DNA from: [Clostridium] hylemonae DSM 15053
Lineage (GTDB): Bacteria > Bacillota > Clostridia > Lachnospirales > Lachnospiraceae
Assembly (NCBI RefSeq): GCF_008281175.1
Contig: NZ_CP036524.1
Location: forward strand, 992,001-1,056,000
DNA: 64,000 nucleotides
Direction of reading: 5' to 3'
A program made the translations under genes and the position numbers. Below, one piece after another: positions 8,582-16,431 of this stretch. The notes beneath the pieces were generated by a model, which was not told where the DNA came from, ran no database searches, and saw only the letters and a list, made by a program, of their open reading frames with translations. The stretch's first letter is position 1, and every line of letters begins with the position of its first letter.

Positions 8582-9066
8582 GTGTTAAGATGAAGAGGCT
8601 ACTGGCTGTTATATTAGCTGCCTGTATTGTGCTGAGCGGTTGTAAGGCTGTACAGGGGGAAGAGAATCTGTACGAGACACCGGAAGATACTGTGAGTCAG
8701 ATCGAGTCGGCGCTGAATGACAAGGACGAGAAAGCATTGATTGCCTGTTTTGATAAAAATGTCCAGAAGGTTCTTTCAGGCGGGACCAAGGTGGTAAGCT
8801 CCCTGCTGGGAGTGGACACCGAAGGGGTATTTGAGATCGTTGCCGGTCTGTATGGGATGTCGGAAAGTGAGATACAGTGCGCAGATTATGAACTTACCGT
8901 TATGGACGTTGTGTATGACGGGGACAAAAACTGTGTTGTCTATGTACATGGAAAAGCTGTCAACAGTACAGGGGAAACGGCAGAAGGAGACTTTGAAATG
9001 CCATTGAAACTGCAGAAAGAACAGTGGAAGATAAAGGTCACTTTAAAAGACCTTGGATTGGAATAG
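8578..9066 (+). CDS. Lipoprotein of unknown function
   Basis: A 162-residue protein with a lipoprotein signal: basic MSVKMKR, a hydrophobic stretch and lipobox LSGC near residue 22. The mature part looks like a small alpha+beta domain (EDTVSQIESALNDKDEKALIACF at its start), reminiscent of NTF2-like or DUF4878-type folds, but I do not recognise a firm family. The start overlaps the patatin stop by 4 bp, so the two are translationally coupled. It would sit on the outer face of the membrane. Confidence 0.8.
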   Translation: MSVKMKRLLAVILAACIVLSGCKAVQGEENLYETPEDTVSQIESALNDKDEKALIACFDKNVQKVLSGGTKVVSSLLGVDTEGVFEIVAGLYGMSESEIQCADYELTVMDVVYDGDKNCVVYVHGKAVNSTGETAEGDFEMPLKLQKEQWKIKVTLKDLGLE

Positions 9067-9068
9067 TT

Positions 9069-9332
9069 ATGGGTATTATAATCATTTTCCTTCTAGTGAT
9101 TTACATGCTGCCGAGTATAATCGCGTCCTGTAAAAATCATCTGGAATTAAAAGCAGTATTATGCGTAAATGTCTTTCTGGGGATTACAGGTATAGGCTGG
9201 ATCACAGCCCTGATCTGGGCTATATCTGATTCAAGGGTGCATTATTTGAAAAAGAATAAAGAGAAGTTGGAAACAGGTTTGATCAGTCTGCAGGAATATG
9301 AAGAAAACTTGAAAAAAATAGACAAAAAGTAA
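9069..9332 (+). CDS. Second superinfection-immunity-like protein with SHOCT-like tail
   Basis: An 87-residue protein from the ATG 2 bp after the lipoprotein stop. An ATG 45 bp upstream is in frame but lies inside the lipoprotein gene. Two membrane segments are seen, the second with VNVFLGITGIGWITALIWA, a divergent form of the immunity-family motif in the first gene of this run. The C-terminus (LETGLISLQEYEENLKKI) resembles a SHOCT short C-terminal helix pair. The run thus begins and ends with related membrane proteins. Confidence 0.72.
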   Translation: MGIIIIFLLVIYMLPSIIASCKNHLELKAVLCVNVFLGITGIGWITALIWAISDSRVHYLKKNKEKLETGLISLQEYEENLKKIDKK

Positions 9333-9372
9333 AACGGTAACATTTACCGGACTATTTCCTGCAAAGAAAATG

Positions 9373-9408
9373 AAACCCTCTTGTACTGGGGATACAAGAG
9401 GGCTTTTT
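9373..9408. terminator. Bidirectional intrinsic terminator
   Basis: A 10-bp stem CCCTCTTGTA/TACAAGAGGG with a 7-nt loop is flanked by an A-run and a T5 run, so it works in both directions. It separates the immunity/patatin cassette from argG. Confidence 0.92.
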
Positions 9409-9411
9409 CAG

Positions 9412-10632
9412 TTATTTCTTATCTGTTTCCTGCATCTTCAGCGCGCGCACTTTGAGCGGAAGGCCGAACAGATTAATGAATCCTTCTGCGTCGTGGTGGT
9501 CATACAGCTCGCCTGTCGTAAAGCTTGCCAGTGATTCGCTGTACAGGGAATATGGGGAAGTCGTGCCGGCTTTGATAATATTACCTTTGTAGAGCTTGAA
9601 CTTTACTTCTCCTGTCACATATTCCTGTGTGCTTTCGATAAAGGCCTGCACAGCCTCGCGCAGAGGTGTGAACCATTTTCCTTCATATACGATCTGGGAC
9701 AGCTTGTTGCCCATCTCTTCCTTTGTCTCATATGTAGCGCGGTCTAATACGAGCTCTTCAAGCTGCTGGTGCGCCTCGTAGAGAATCGTTCCGCCCGGTG
9801 TCTCGTATACGCCGCGGGATTTCATTCCTACGACACGGTTTTCCACGATATCACAGATTCCGATGCCGTGCTTTCCGCCAAGTTCGTTCAATTTGCGGAT
9901 GATGTCAGACACTTTCATAGATTCGCCGTTGATGCTCTTTGGAACACCTTTTTCAAATGTCATGGTCACATATTCGCCCTCATCCGGCGCTTTCTCCGGT
10001 GTGACGCCGAGTACGAGCAGATGTTCATAGTTTGGTTCATTAGCAGGATCTTCCAGTTCAAGACCTTCATGGCTGATGTGCCATAAGTTGCGGTCGCGGC
10101 TGTAGCTCTGACTTGCGTCGAACGGAAGGTCGATGCCGTGCTGCCTGCAATATTCGATCTCGTCCTCGCGGGAATCCATTGTCCATACATCTGTCATCCT
10201 CCAGGGCGCTATGATCTTAATATCAGGAGCAAGTGCCTTGATGCCAAGTTCAAAGCGGATCTGGTCGTTGCCTTTTCCCGTCGCGCCGTGGCAGATAGCG
10301 GTGGCTCCTTCTTTTCTTGCGATTTCCACAAGCTTCTTTGCGATGGCCGGACGCGCCATGGATGTGCCGAGCAGATATTTGTTTTCGTAGACAGCATGTG
10401 CCTGCACGCATGGAACTACATAATTATCGCAGAAATCGTCCACAATATCTTCAATATATAACTTGGAAGCGCCGGAAAGCTTCGCCCTCTCCTCCAGACC
10501 GTCCAGCTCCTCGCCCTGCCCGCAGTCAACGCAGCAGCAGATCACCTCGTAGTCAAAATTTTCCTTTAACCAAGGGATGATGGCAGTGGTGTCAAGACCG
10601 CCGGAATACGCCAATACAACTTTTTCTTTCAT
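9412..10632 (-). CDS. argG: Argininosuccinate synthase
   Basis: A 406-residue ArgG. It joins citrulline and aspartate using ATP, the penultimate step to arginine. The ATP-binding P-loop-like motif is AYSGGLDTT at residues 8-16; further family motifs include GATGKGNDQIRFE and YSRDRNLWHIS. The start at MKEKVVLAYS is chosen because AGGAGG lies just upstream; the longer frame reads through the promoter. argH is not adjacent in this window. A promoter with overlapping ArgR-like boxes lies about 75 bp upstream. Confidence 0.97.
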   Translation of the reverse strand: MKEKVVLAYSGGLDTTAIIPWLKENFDYEVICCCVDCGQGEELDGLEERAKLSGASKLYIEDIVDDFCDNYVVPCVQAHAVYENKYLLGTSMARPAIAKKLVEIARKEGATAICHGATGKGNDQIRFELGIKALAPDIKIIAPWRMTDVWTMDSREDEIEYCRQHGIDLPFDASQSYSRDRNLWHISHEGLELEDPANEPNYEHLLVLGVTPEKAPDEGEYVTMTFEKGVPKSINGESMKVSDIIRKLNELGGKHGIGICDIVENRVVGMKSRGVYETPGGTILYEAHQQLEELVLDRATYETKEEMGNKLSQIVYEGKWFTPLREAVQAFIESTQEYVTGEVKFKLYKGNIIKAGTTSPYSLYSESLASFTTGELYDHHDAEGFINLFGLPLKVRALKMQETDKK

Positions 10633-10708
10633 AATATGATTCCTCCTGATATGTATTATTTGATATGTTTTATATGCTGAAATATAAGTGATCTCGTTTG
10701 CAATGACT

Positions 10709-10737
10709 ACTATACACCATATTTTATAATTATGCAA
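10709..10737 (-). promoter_or_regulatory. argG promoter with ArgR-like box
   Basis: On the minus strand TTGCAT (10737-10732) and TATAGT (10714-10709) are spaced 17 bp. The spacer begins TGCATAATTATAAA, which resembles an ArgR box, so repressor binding would cover the promoter. A related box lies in opposite orientation at 10764-10789. Confidence 0.75.
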
Positions 10738-10763
10738 GAAAAAATGGAAATAAAGTTAAAAAA

Positions 10764-10789
10764 TGTATAATATACAAATATGGTGTATA
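10764..10789. promoter_or_regulatory. Second ArgR-like box between argG and the proBA leader
   Basis: TGTATAATATACA (10764-10776) is a perfect 13-bp palindrome, followed by AATATGGTGTATA. The same AATATGGTGTATA follows the box inside the argG promoter in inverted orientation, so two similar sites face each other across 26 bp. ArgR hexamers bind paired boxes. The assignment is by motif and context. Confidence 0.6.
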
Positions 10790-10837
10790 AAAACGTGATT
10801 ATATACACAGAATATGAATGAAGAATAAAAATCATGC

Positions 10838-10865
10838 TTGACAAATGAGCTGAATCATGTAAAAT
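10838..10865 (+). promoter_or_regulatory. Promoter of the proBA leader
   Basis: Consensus TTGACA (10838-10843) and TAAAAT (10860-10865) are spaced 16 bp. Transcription would start near 10872, giving a leader of about 325 nt before proB. Confidence 0.8.
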
Positions 10866-10920
10866 AGTTAAAAAATAAGAAACCATAAAATGAATTGTGA
10901 CACAACAAGGAGCAGTTATT

Positions 10921-11046
10921 ATGAAAAGTTTGTACACGATGGATCACAGCGATATCATAAATAACGTAAACTCTCCTCTGCTTTCTGCAGGCAGTGTTGT
11001 TTTTGTGCCGTGTATTCCGTATCCCCTCGGGGTATTACACGCATAA
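10921..11046 (+). CDS. Putative proline-rich leader peptide of proBA
   Basis: A 41-codon open frame with AAGGAG 8 bp before its ATG and a TAA stop. It begins MKSLYTMDHS and ends VFVPCIPYPLGVLHA. Pro occurs at positions 19, 30, 33 and 35, three of them within six codons. Those codons form the 5' arm of a hairpin (11009-11041). A strong terminator follows at 11123-11174, before proB. Promoter, leader peptide with codons for the pathway product, and terminator are the parts of a ribosome-mediated attenuator. I see no T-box sequence. The function is inferred; the peptide could also be a true small protein. Confidence 0.6.
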   Translation: MKSLYTMDHSDIINNVNSPLLSAGSVVFVPCIPYPLGVLHA

Positions 11047-11122
11047 AATTCAATACTTTAAGTTGCAGGAAGGATATAGTTACTTGAACCCTTATTTTTA
11101 TTCGGGCTGTTTTAAGACGGAT

Positions 11123-11174
11123 ATATGCGGGAACAGAAGCGTAGCGATATGCTTTTGTTCCCGCATATTTTTTT
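11123..11174 (+). terminator. Terminator/attenuator immediately before proB
   Basis: A long stem: 13 perfect pairs (ATATGCGGGAACA with its complement) extended by five more including one wobble, a 10-nt loop, then seven T. It lies 25 bp before the proB ATG, downstream of the leader promoter, with no promoter seen between it and proB. It must therefore be bypassed for proBA expression from that promoter. Confidence 0.88.
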
Positions 11175-11198
11175 GAAAATAGAATGGAGAGTTGTGAT

Positions 11199-12191
11199 AT
11201 GGATTTCAGACAGGCATTAAAAGAAAAAAAGAAAATTGTGATTAAAATAGGAACGTCGACGATCACCTATCCGGAGACTGGAAATATCAATCTGGATAAA
11301 CTTGAAAAGTTTGTGCGCATACTGATCAATCTGCGGAACAAAGGCAGGGAGGTCATTGTCGTGTCCTCCGGAGCCGTCGGCATCGGCAGGAATGTACTCG
11401 GATTTACAAAAAGGCCAAAGGAAAAGGACGTCCGTCAGGCATGTGCTGCCGTCGGACAGGGCCGGCTTATGATGATGTACGAGAAGCTTTTCGCAGAATA
11501 CAGCCAGCTGACCGCCCAGGTGCTGCTGACGAAGGAGTCTATTACGAATGAAGTGTGCGCGGCAAATGCACGGAACACATTTGACCGGCTGGCGGCTATG
11601 AATGTGGTGCCGATCGTCAACGAGAACGACGCCATATCCGTGGATGAAGAACTGTATGGCAACTTTGGCGACAACGACACGATGGCGGCTCATGTGGCTG
11701 CGCTTGTCGAGGCGGATCTGCTCATACTGATGTCGGATATAGAGGGGCTTTATACGGATGACCCGAAAGATAATCCGTATGCCCGGTTTGTGCACACGGT
11801 AGGAAAGATCGACAGGGAGCTGGAGGAGATGGGGAAGGGAGCAGGAACGGCCGTCGGGACCGGAGGAATGGCAACGAAGATCGAGGCGGCGAAGATAGCC
11901 ACAGGCGCCGGGGCGGATATGGTGATCGCAAGCGGAGACAACATTTATACGATCAATGACATTATGGCAGGAAAGAAGATAGGAACGCTGTTTCTGTCCT
12001 GCGGCAGCGGATACACCGGCAAGAATGAACTGGCTCCGGAGAGAGAGCAGTTCCGCAGGCAGGCAAAGCGGATGAAGAAAGAGGCGGTGCGGAAAGATAC
12101 TTCAGAAAAAGATACTTCAGAAAAAGACAGGTCGATAAAGCAGGTTGAATTGGGAGGAGCATATTATGGGTTACGTGCAGGAAATTGGTAG
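11199..12191 (+). CDS. proB: Glutamate 5-kinase
   Basis: A 330-residue ProB, which phosphorylates glutamate in the first step of proline synthesis. The amino-acid-kinase domain shows [35 protein letters not shown] and GTGGMATKI. The usual C-terminal PUA domain is absent; after about residue 265 there is only a short charged tail with the repeat [10 protein letters not shown]. The tail reads through the proA ribosome site and overlaps proA by 26 bp. The start is the ATG behind GGAGAG; an ATG 15 bp upstream has no site. Confidence 0.95.
   Translation: MDFRQALKEKKKIVIKIGTSTITYPETGNINLDKLEKFVRILINLRNKGREVIVVSSGAVGIGRNVLGFTKRPKEKDVRQACAAVGQGRLMMMYEKLFAEYSQLTAQVLLTKESITNEVCAANARNTFDRLAAMNVVPIVNENDAISVDEELYGNFGDNDTMAAHVAALVEADLLILMSDIEGLYTDDPKDNPYARFVHTVGKIDRELEEMGKGAGTAVGTGGMATKIEAAKIATGAGADMVIASGDNIYTINDIMAGKKIGTLFLSCGSGYTGKNELAPEREQFRRQAKRMKKEAVRKDTSEKDTSEKDRSIKQVELGGAYYGLRAGNW
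12093..12122 (+). repeat. Tandem 15-bp repeat in the 3' end of proB
   Basis: Two exact copies of AAAGATACTTCAGAA, then a partial third (AAAGACAG). They encode KDTSE twice in the non-conserved ProB tail. Slippage would add or remove five residues without a frameshift. Confidence 0.85.
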
Positions 12192-13413
12192 AAAAGCAAA
12201 AGAGGCATCAAAAAAGGTACAGTTCTTCGGGCAGTCGGAGAAAAATGAAGGACTGGAGGCAGTGGCGCGGGAACTCAGACAACAGATGGGATACCTGCTT
12301 GTGGAAAATGATAAAGATGTGAAGAACGCGAGAGCGGCCGGGATGAAACCGGCGCTCATTGACCGCCTGCTTCTTACGAGCCAGAGAATACAGGCGATGT
12401 CGGAAGGACTAGAGCAGATAGCGATGCTGGAAGACCCGGTGGGCCAGATGGAACGTGTGAAGATACGTCCGAACGGTCTCCAGATCGGACAGCGCAGAGT
12501 GCCGCTCGGGGTTGTGGGCATCATATATGAATCCCGCCCGAATGTGACGGCGGACGCGTTCGGCCTCTGCTTTAAAACAGGAAATTCTGTTATTCTGCGG
12601 GGCGGCTCAGATGCGATCCACTCAAATAAAGCTATTGTCAAGGTGATAAGAGACGGCCTTGCAAAGGAAAAGCTTCCGGCGGACGCGGTTCTGCTGCTGG
12701 AGGATACGGACCGGGCGGCAGTCACGGAGATGATGAGGATGAAGGAATACATCGACGTGCTCATACCGCGGGGCGGTGCCGGGCTCATCGCCAGTGTGGT
12801 GGAAAACAGCACGGTGCCGGTCATTGAGACCGGAACAGGAAACTGCCATATCTTTGTAGATGAATCAGCAGACCTAAAAATGGCAGTCGACATTATCGAG
12901 AATGCGAAGACACAGCGCCCCGGCGTCTGCAACGCCTGCGAATCAATAGTCGTGCACAGCAGCATAGCCGATAAGGCTGTGCCGTTGATATATGAAAGAC
13001 TTCATCAAAAACAGGTGGAGATACGGGGAGATGAGCGCGCGGTGGCGATAGAGGCGGGAATTGTGCCTGCAGATGAAGAAGACTGGGGAACAGAATATTT
13101 GGACGCCATCCTTTCCCTTAAGACCGTCGACACGATAGAAGAAGCGATAGAGCATATCAATAGATACAACACAGGGCACTCAGAGGCCATTATAACGAAA
13201 GACTATGATAATGCGCTCAAGTTTCAGAACGAAATAGATGCGGCTGCGGTATACGTCAATGCCTCTACAAGATTTACGGACGGACATGAATTTGGATTTG
13301 GAGCAGAAATAGGAATCAGCACCCAGAAACTGCATGCCAGAGGCCCGATGGGCCTAGAGGCGCTGACTACAGTAAAGTATATCATATCCGGAAACGGACA
13401 GACCCGCCCGTAG
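12166..13413 (+). CDS. proA: Glutamate-5-semialdehyde dehydrogenase (gamma-glutamyl phosphate reductase)
   Basis: A 415-residue ProA, the usual length. It reduces glutamyl-5-phosphate with NADPH, the step after ProB. Motifs: [14 protein letters not shown] near residue 115, [12 protein letters not shown], and the catalytic Cys in [10 protein letters not shown] near residue 260. GGGAGGAG precedes the ATG at 12166, inside the end of proB, so ProB and ProA are translationally linked; the two enzymes pass on a labile intermediate. Confidence 0.97.
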   Translation: MGYVQEIGRKAKEASKKVQFFGQSEKNEGLEAVARELRQQMGYLLVENDKDVKNARAAGMKPALIDRLLLTSQRIQAMSEGLEQIAMLEDPVGQMERVKIRPNGLQIGQRRVPLGVVGIIYESRPNVTADAFGLCFKTGNSVILRGGSDAIHSNKAIVKVIRDGLAKEKLPADAVLLLEDTDRAAVTEMMRMKEYIDVLIPRGGAGLIASVVENSTVPVIETGTGNCHIFVDESADLKMAVDIIENAKTQRPGVCNACESIVVHSSIADKAVPLIYERLHQKQVEIRGDERAVAIEAGIVPADEEDWGTEYLDAILSLKTVDTIEEAIEHINRYNTGHSEAIITKDYDNALKFQNEIDAAAVYVNASTRFTDGHEFGFGAEIGISTQKLHARGPMGLEALTTVKYIISGNGQTRP

Positions 13414-13440
13414 TTAAATAAGAAAAAGATGGAAAAGGAC

Positions 13441-13477
13441 TTGAATATTATACATTTGTGTTGTATAATTATGCAAG
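13441..13477 (+). promoter_or_regulatory. Promoter with two ArgR-like boxes ahead of argC
   Basis: TTGAAT (13441-13446) and TATAAT (13464-13469) are spaced 17 bp. GAATATTATACATT and TGTATAATTATGCA are two overlapping ArgR-box-like sites, the second covering the -10. Both match the sites at argG. The argC ATG is about 190 bp further on. Confidence 0.7.
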
Positions 13478-13497
13478 TCCTTTAAGTTTAAATGCAA

Positions 13498-13556
13498 TTG
13501 GGGACGGGGTTTTTTGAAAAATTCCCCGTCCCAAACTAAATTCAACGTGTCCCCAA
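13498..13556. repeat. GGGGACGG-type palindromic repeat in the argC leader
   Basis: GGGACGGGG (13501-13509) and its exact complement (13524-13532) surround a T6-GA5 centre. A further GTCCCCAA (13549-13556) complements the first TTGGGGAC (13498-13505), so two alternative folds are possible. The core matches that of the 82-bp palindrome at 2948-3029. It separates the ArgR-box promoter from argC. Confidence 0.8.
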
Positions 13557-13573
13557 CTGGACATTTTGGATTA

Positions 13574-13584
13574 TTTGGTATAAT
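13574..13584 (+). promoter_or_regulatory. Possible second argC promoter (extended -10)
   Basis: TTTGGTATAAT gives a perfect -10 with the extended TGn element; no good -35 is seen (TGGACA is 15 bp upstream). It lies just past the repeat, 74 bp before the argC start. Confidence 0.45.
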
Positions 13585-13657
13585 ATTTACAGATATCAGG
13601 GTATAAAAATACATCGGTGCGTCTGTGCGCCGCGGTTTTGAGGAGGATACAGGATAT

Positions 13658-14698
13658 ATGATAAAGGTAGGAATTATCGGCGCCACCGGGTACGCCGGCG
13701 GGGAATTGGTGAGAATCTTAGCGGGGCATAAGGACGCGCAGATCGTGTGGTATGGCTCGAGAAGTTACATAGACAGGGAGTACGCGGATATTTATCAGAA
13801 TATGTTTCAGATCGTGGAGGGCAGTTGTCTCGATGATAATATGGAGGCTCTGGCAGAGAAAGCGGATGTGATTTTCACTGCCACCCCGCAGGGATTCTGT
13901 GCTTCGATGATCAGCGGGGAGATGCTCGGGAGGACGAAAGTGATCGACCTGAGTGCGGACTTCCGCATTAAGGATGTGCCGACGTATGAGAAATGGTACG
14001 GGATAGAGCATAAGAGCCCGCAGTTTGTAGAGGAAGCAGTGTACGGCCTGTGCGAGGTGAACCGGGAGGCGGTGAAGAGCGCCAGGCTTGTAGCCAATCC
14101 GGGCTGTTATCCGACCTGTTCCTTTTTGTCCGTCTATCCGCTGGCGAAAGAAGGCATGATAGATATGAGCACGCTGATCATCGATGCCAAGTCCGGGACA
14201 TCAGGCGCCGGCCGCGGAGCCAAGGTCGACAATCTGTACTGTGAAGTGAATGAAAATATAAAGGCATACGGCGTGGCCGGGCACAGACATACGCCTGAGA
14301 TAGAGGAACAGCTCGGCCTTGCCGCCAATGAGCAGGTGCTGCTGAACTTTACCCCGCACCTTGTTCCGATGAACAGAGGGATCCTGGTGACCGCATATGC
14401 GTCTCTGAAGCAAAATGTTACGTATGAGGAAGTCAAAGCAGTATATGACAAATATTACGACGGTGAAAAGTTTGTCCGTGTGCTTAAGAAGGATATATGC
14501 CCTCAGACGAGATGGGTGGAAGGCAGCAATTATGTAGATGTAAACTTTAAGATCGATGAAAGGACAGGGCGTATCATCATGATGGGCGCCATGGACAATC
14601 TCGTCAAAGGCGCCGCCGGCCAGGCGGTGCAGAATATGAATCTGATGTTCGGGCTTCCCGAGGACGAGGGACTTGCACTTGTCCCCCTGTTCCCGTAA
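13658..14698 (+). CDS. argC: N-acetyl-gamma-glutamyl-phosphate reductase
   Basis: A 346-residue ArgC: NADPH-dependent reduction of N-acetylglutamyl phosphate. The Rossmann motif GIIGATGYAGGELVR lies at residues 4-18 and the catalytic Cys is in NPGCYPTCS near residue 150. GAGGAGG precedes the ATG; the in-frame codon 33 bp upstream lies before that site and is rejected. It is first in argC-GNAT-argJ-argB-argD, which covers the acetylated arginine pathway to N-acetylornithine and, through ArgJ, ornithine. Confidence 0.96.
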   Translation: MIKVGIIGATGYAGGELVRILAGHKDAQIVWYGSRSYIDREYADIYQNMFQIVEGSCLDDNMEALAEKADVIFTATPQGFCASMISGEMLGRTKVIDLSADFRIKDVPTYEKWYGIEHKSPQFVEEAVYGLCEVNREAVKSARLVANPGCYPTCSFLSVYPLAKEGMIDMSTLIIDAKSGTSGAGRGAKVDNLYCEVNENIKAYGVAGHRHTPEIEEQLGLAANEQVLLNFTPHLVPMNRGILVTAYASLKQNVTYEEVKAVYDKYYDGEKFVRVLKKDICPQTRWVEGSNYVDVNFKIDERTGRIIMMGAMDNLVKGAAGQAVQNMNLMFGLPEDEGLALVPLFP

Positions 14699-14718
14699 GG
14701 ATGGAAGAGAGGTAAGAT

Positions 14719-15165
14719 ATGGTCAGGATAATGACGATTGAGGATTATGACGGCGTGTATGCCCTCTGGACAAAAATCCGCGGTTTCGGCCTGCGCAGCG
14801 TGGACGATTCCAGAGAGGGCGTGGAACGCTTTTTGAAGAGAAACCCTACGACAAGTGTAGTGGCCGTGGAGGACGGCAAAGTGGTAGGAAGCATCCTGTG
14901 CGGGCACGACGGGCGGCGCGGGTGTCTGTACCACGTCTGTGTAGATGAAGACTACAGGCGCCGGGGCATCGGCAGAGCCATGGTGGGCATGGCCATGGAG
15001 GCGCTGAAGAAAGAAGAGATCAGCAAAGTATCTCTTATTGCCTTCACTAAAAATGACGTTGGAAATGCATTTTGGAATACGATCGGCTGGACGAGACGTC
15101 TTGACTTGAATTATTATGATTTTGTATTAAATGAAAAAAATATCACAGCATTTATCGGACAGTAG
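14719..15165 (+). CDS. GNAT N-acetyltransferase within the arginine operon
   Basis: A 148-residue GNAT-fold protein. The acetyl-CoA loop is seen as YRRRGIGRAMVG near residue 80, after the strand GCLYHVCVDED. It lies between argC and argJ with 20-bp gaps on both sides. Short GNAT proteins act as N-acetylglutamate synthases in some bacteria, so it could prime the acetyl cycle; a RimI-like or unrelated acetyltransferase is equally possible from sequence. The context, rather than any diagnostic residue, suggests the arginine link. Confidence 0.85.
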   Translation: MVRIMTIEDYDGVYALWTKIRGFGLRSVDDSREGVERFLKRNPTTSVVAVEDGKVVGSILCGHDGRRGCLYHVCVDEDYRRRGIGRAMVGMAMEALKKEEISKVSLIAFTKNDVGNAFWNTIGWTRRLDLNYYDFVLNEKNITAFIGQ

Positions 15166-15184
15166 TATAAAGGAGGAAAAGAAC

Positions 15185-16408
15185 ATGGATATTATCAAAG
15201 GCGGAGTCACCGCGGCGAAAGGGTTTGAGGCGGCAGCAGCGGCGGCAGGGATCAAGTATAAAGACAGAACAGACATGGCGCTCGTGTACAGCCAGGCCCC
15301 GTGCGAAGCGGCGGGGACATTCACACAGAATGTCGTAAAGGCGGCCCCGGTGAAATGGGACCAGAAGGTCGTAAAAAGCGGCAGCAAAGTACAGGCGGTC
15401 ATCGTCAATTCCGGTATCGCCAACGCCTGCACCGGCGCGGAAGGATACGGCTACTGCGAGGACACGGCGGTGGCAGCGGCAGAGGCCCTCGGGATATCCG
15501 GCGACGGCGTAGTGATCGGTTCCACCGGAGTGATCGGGAAGCAGATCCCCATTGAAAAACTGACGGCAGGTATCAAAGTGCTGGCGGAAAAGAAAAACGA
15601 CAGTCTGGAAAACGGTACCCAGGCGGCCAGAGCGATCATGACGACAGATACATTTGAAAAAGAACTGGCCGTTACGCTCAAGGTGGGAGGAAAGACGGTA
15701 ACTATCGGCGGAATGGCAAAAGGTTCCGGCATGATCCACCCGAACATGTGCACGATGCTGGCGTTCATCACGACAGACGCGGACATTACAAAGGAAGCGC
15801 TGCAGAAAGCACTGAGCGGGGATGTAGATGATACATACAATATGATATCCGTAGACGGGGATACATCGACCAATGACACGGTACTGCTGCTGGCAAACGG
15901 ACTGGCGGGCAATCCGCAGATCCGGTACGGAAGCGAAGACTACAAAGCCTTTGCCGAGGCGCTCCATGTGGTCAACGAATATCTGGCCAAAAAGATAGCC
16001 GGCGACGGAGAAGGGGCAACCGCACTTTTTGAAGTAAAGGCGGTCGGCTGCGAGAGCACAGAACAGGCCCGGTTACTGGCGAAATCCATCGTATGTTCCA
16101 ATCTTACGAAGACGGCCATCGCAGGACATGATGCCAACTGGGGCAGGATCTTATGTGCCATGGGATACTCCGGCGCGCAGTTTGACCCGGAAAAGGTAGA
16201 TTTATTCTTTGAGAGCAGAGCAGGAAAGATACAGATCATAGAAAATGGAACCGCAGTAGATTACAGCGAGGCAGAGGCGACAAAGATACTCTCCGAACCG
16301 GAGGTGACGGCCACCGCAGACGTGAAGCTTGGCAGCAGCAGCGCCACCGCGTGGGGATGCGACCTGACACACGGCTACATAGAGATCAACGCCGACTACA
16401 GAAGCTGA
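15185..16408 (+). CDS. argJ: Bifunctional ornithine acetyltransferase / N-acetylglutamate synthase
   Basis: A 407-residue ArgJ. It moves the acetyl group from N-acetylornithine to glutamate, and in bifunctional forms also uses acetyl-CoA. The proprotein self-cleaves before the Thr in HPNMCTMLAFI, near residue 195, giving alpha and beta chains. Other motifs: VNSGIANACTG and HDANWGRI. AAAGGAGG lies just before the ATG. A 54-bp in-frame extension inside the GNAT gene is rejected for lack of a site. Confidence 0.96.
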   Translation: MDIIKGGVTAAKGFEAAAAAAGIKYKDRTDMALVYSQAPCEAAGTFTQNVVKAAPVKWDQKVVKSGSKVQAVIVNSGIANACTGAEGYGYCEDTAVAAAEALGISGDGVVIGSTGVIGKQIPIEKLTAGIKVLAEKKNDSLENGTQAARAIMTTDTFEKELAVTLKVGGKTVTIGGMAKGSGMIHPNMCTMLAFITTDADITKEALQKALSGDVDDTYNMISVDGDTSTNDTVLLLANGLAGNPQIRYGSEDYKAFAEALHVVNEYLAKKIAGDGEGATALFEVKAVGCESTEQARLLAKSIVCSNLTKTAIAGHDANWGRILCAMGYSGAQFDPEKVDLFFESRAGKIQIIENGTAVDYSEAEATKILSEPEVTATADVKLGSSSATAWGCDLTHGYIEINADYRS

Positions 16409-16431
16409 CAAAGTAAAAGGAGCTAGGGAAT

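Noticed and set aside
7020-9335. Prophage remnant
   Set aside because: Only the immunity-like family is phage-associated; there is no integrase, structural gene, or attachment-site repeat nearby.
10870-11174. T-box riboswitch before proB
   Set aside because: The conserved T-box sequence (AGGGTGGNACCGCG-like) is not present; a leader peptide with Pro codons explains the region better.
10994-11176. 60-codon plus-strand frame in the proBA leader
   Set aside because: It has no ribosome site, overlaps the proline-rich leader peptide in another frame and runs through the terminator.
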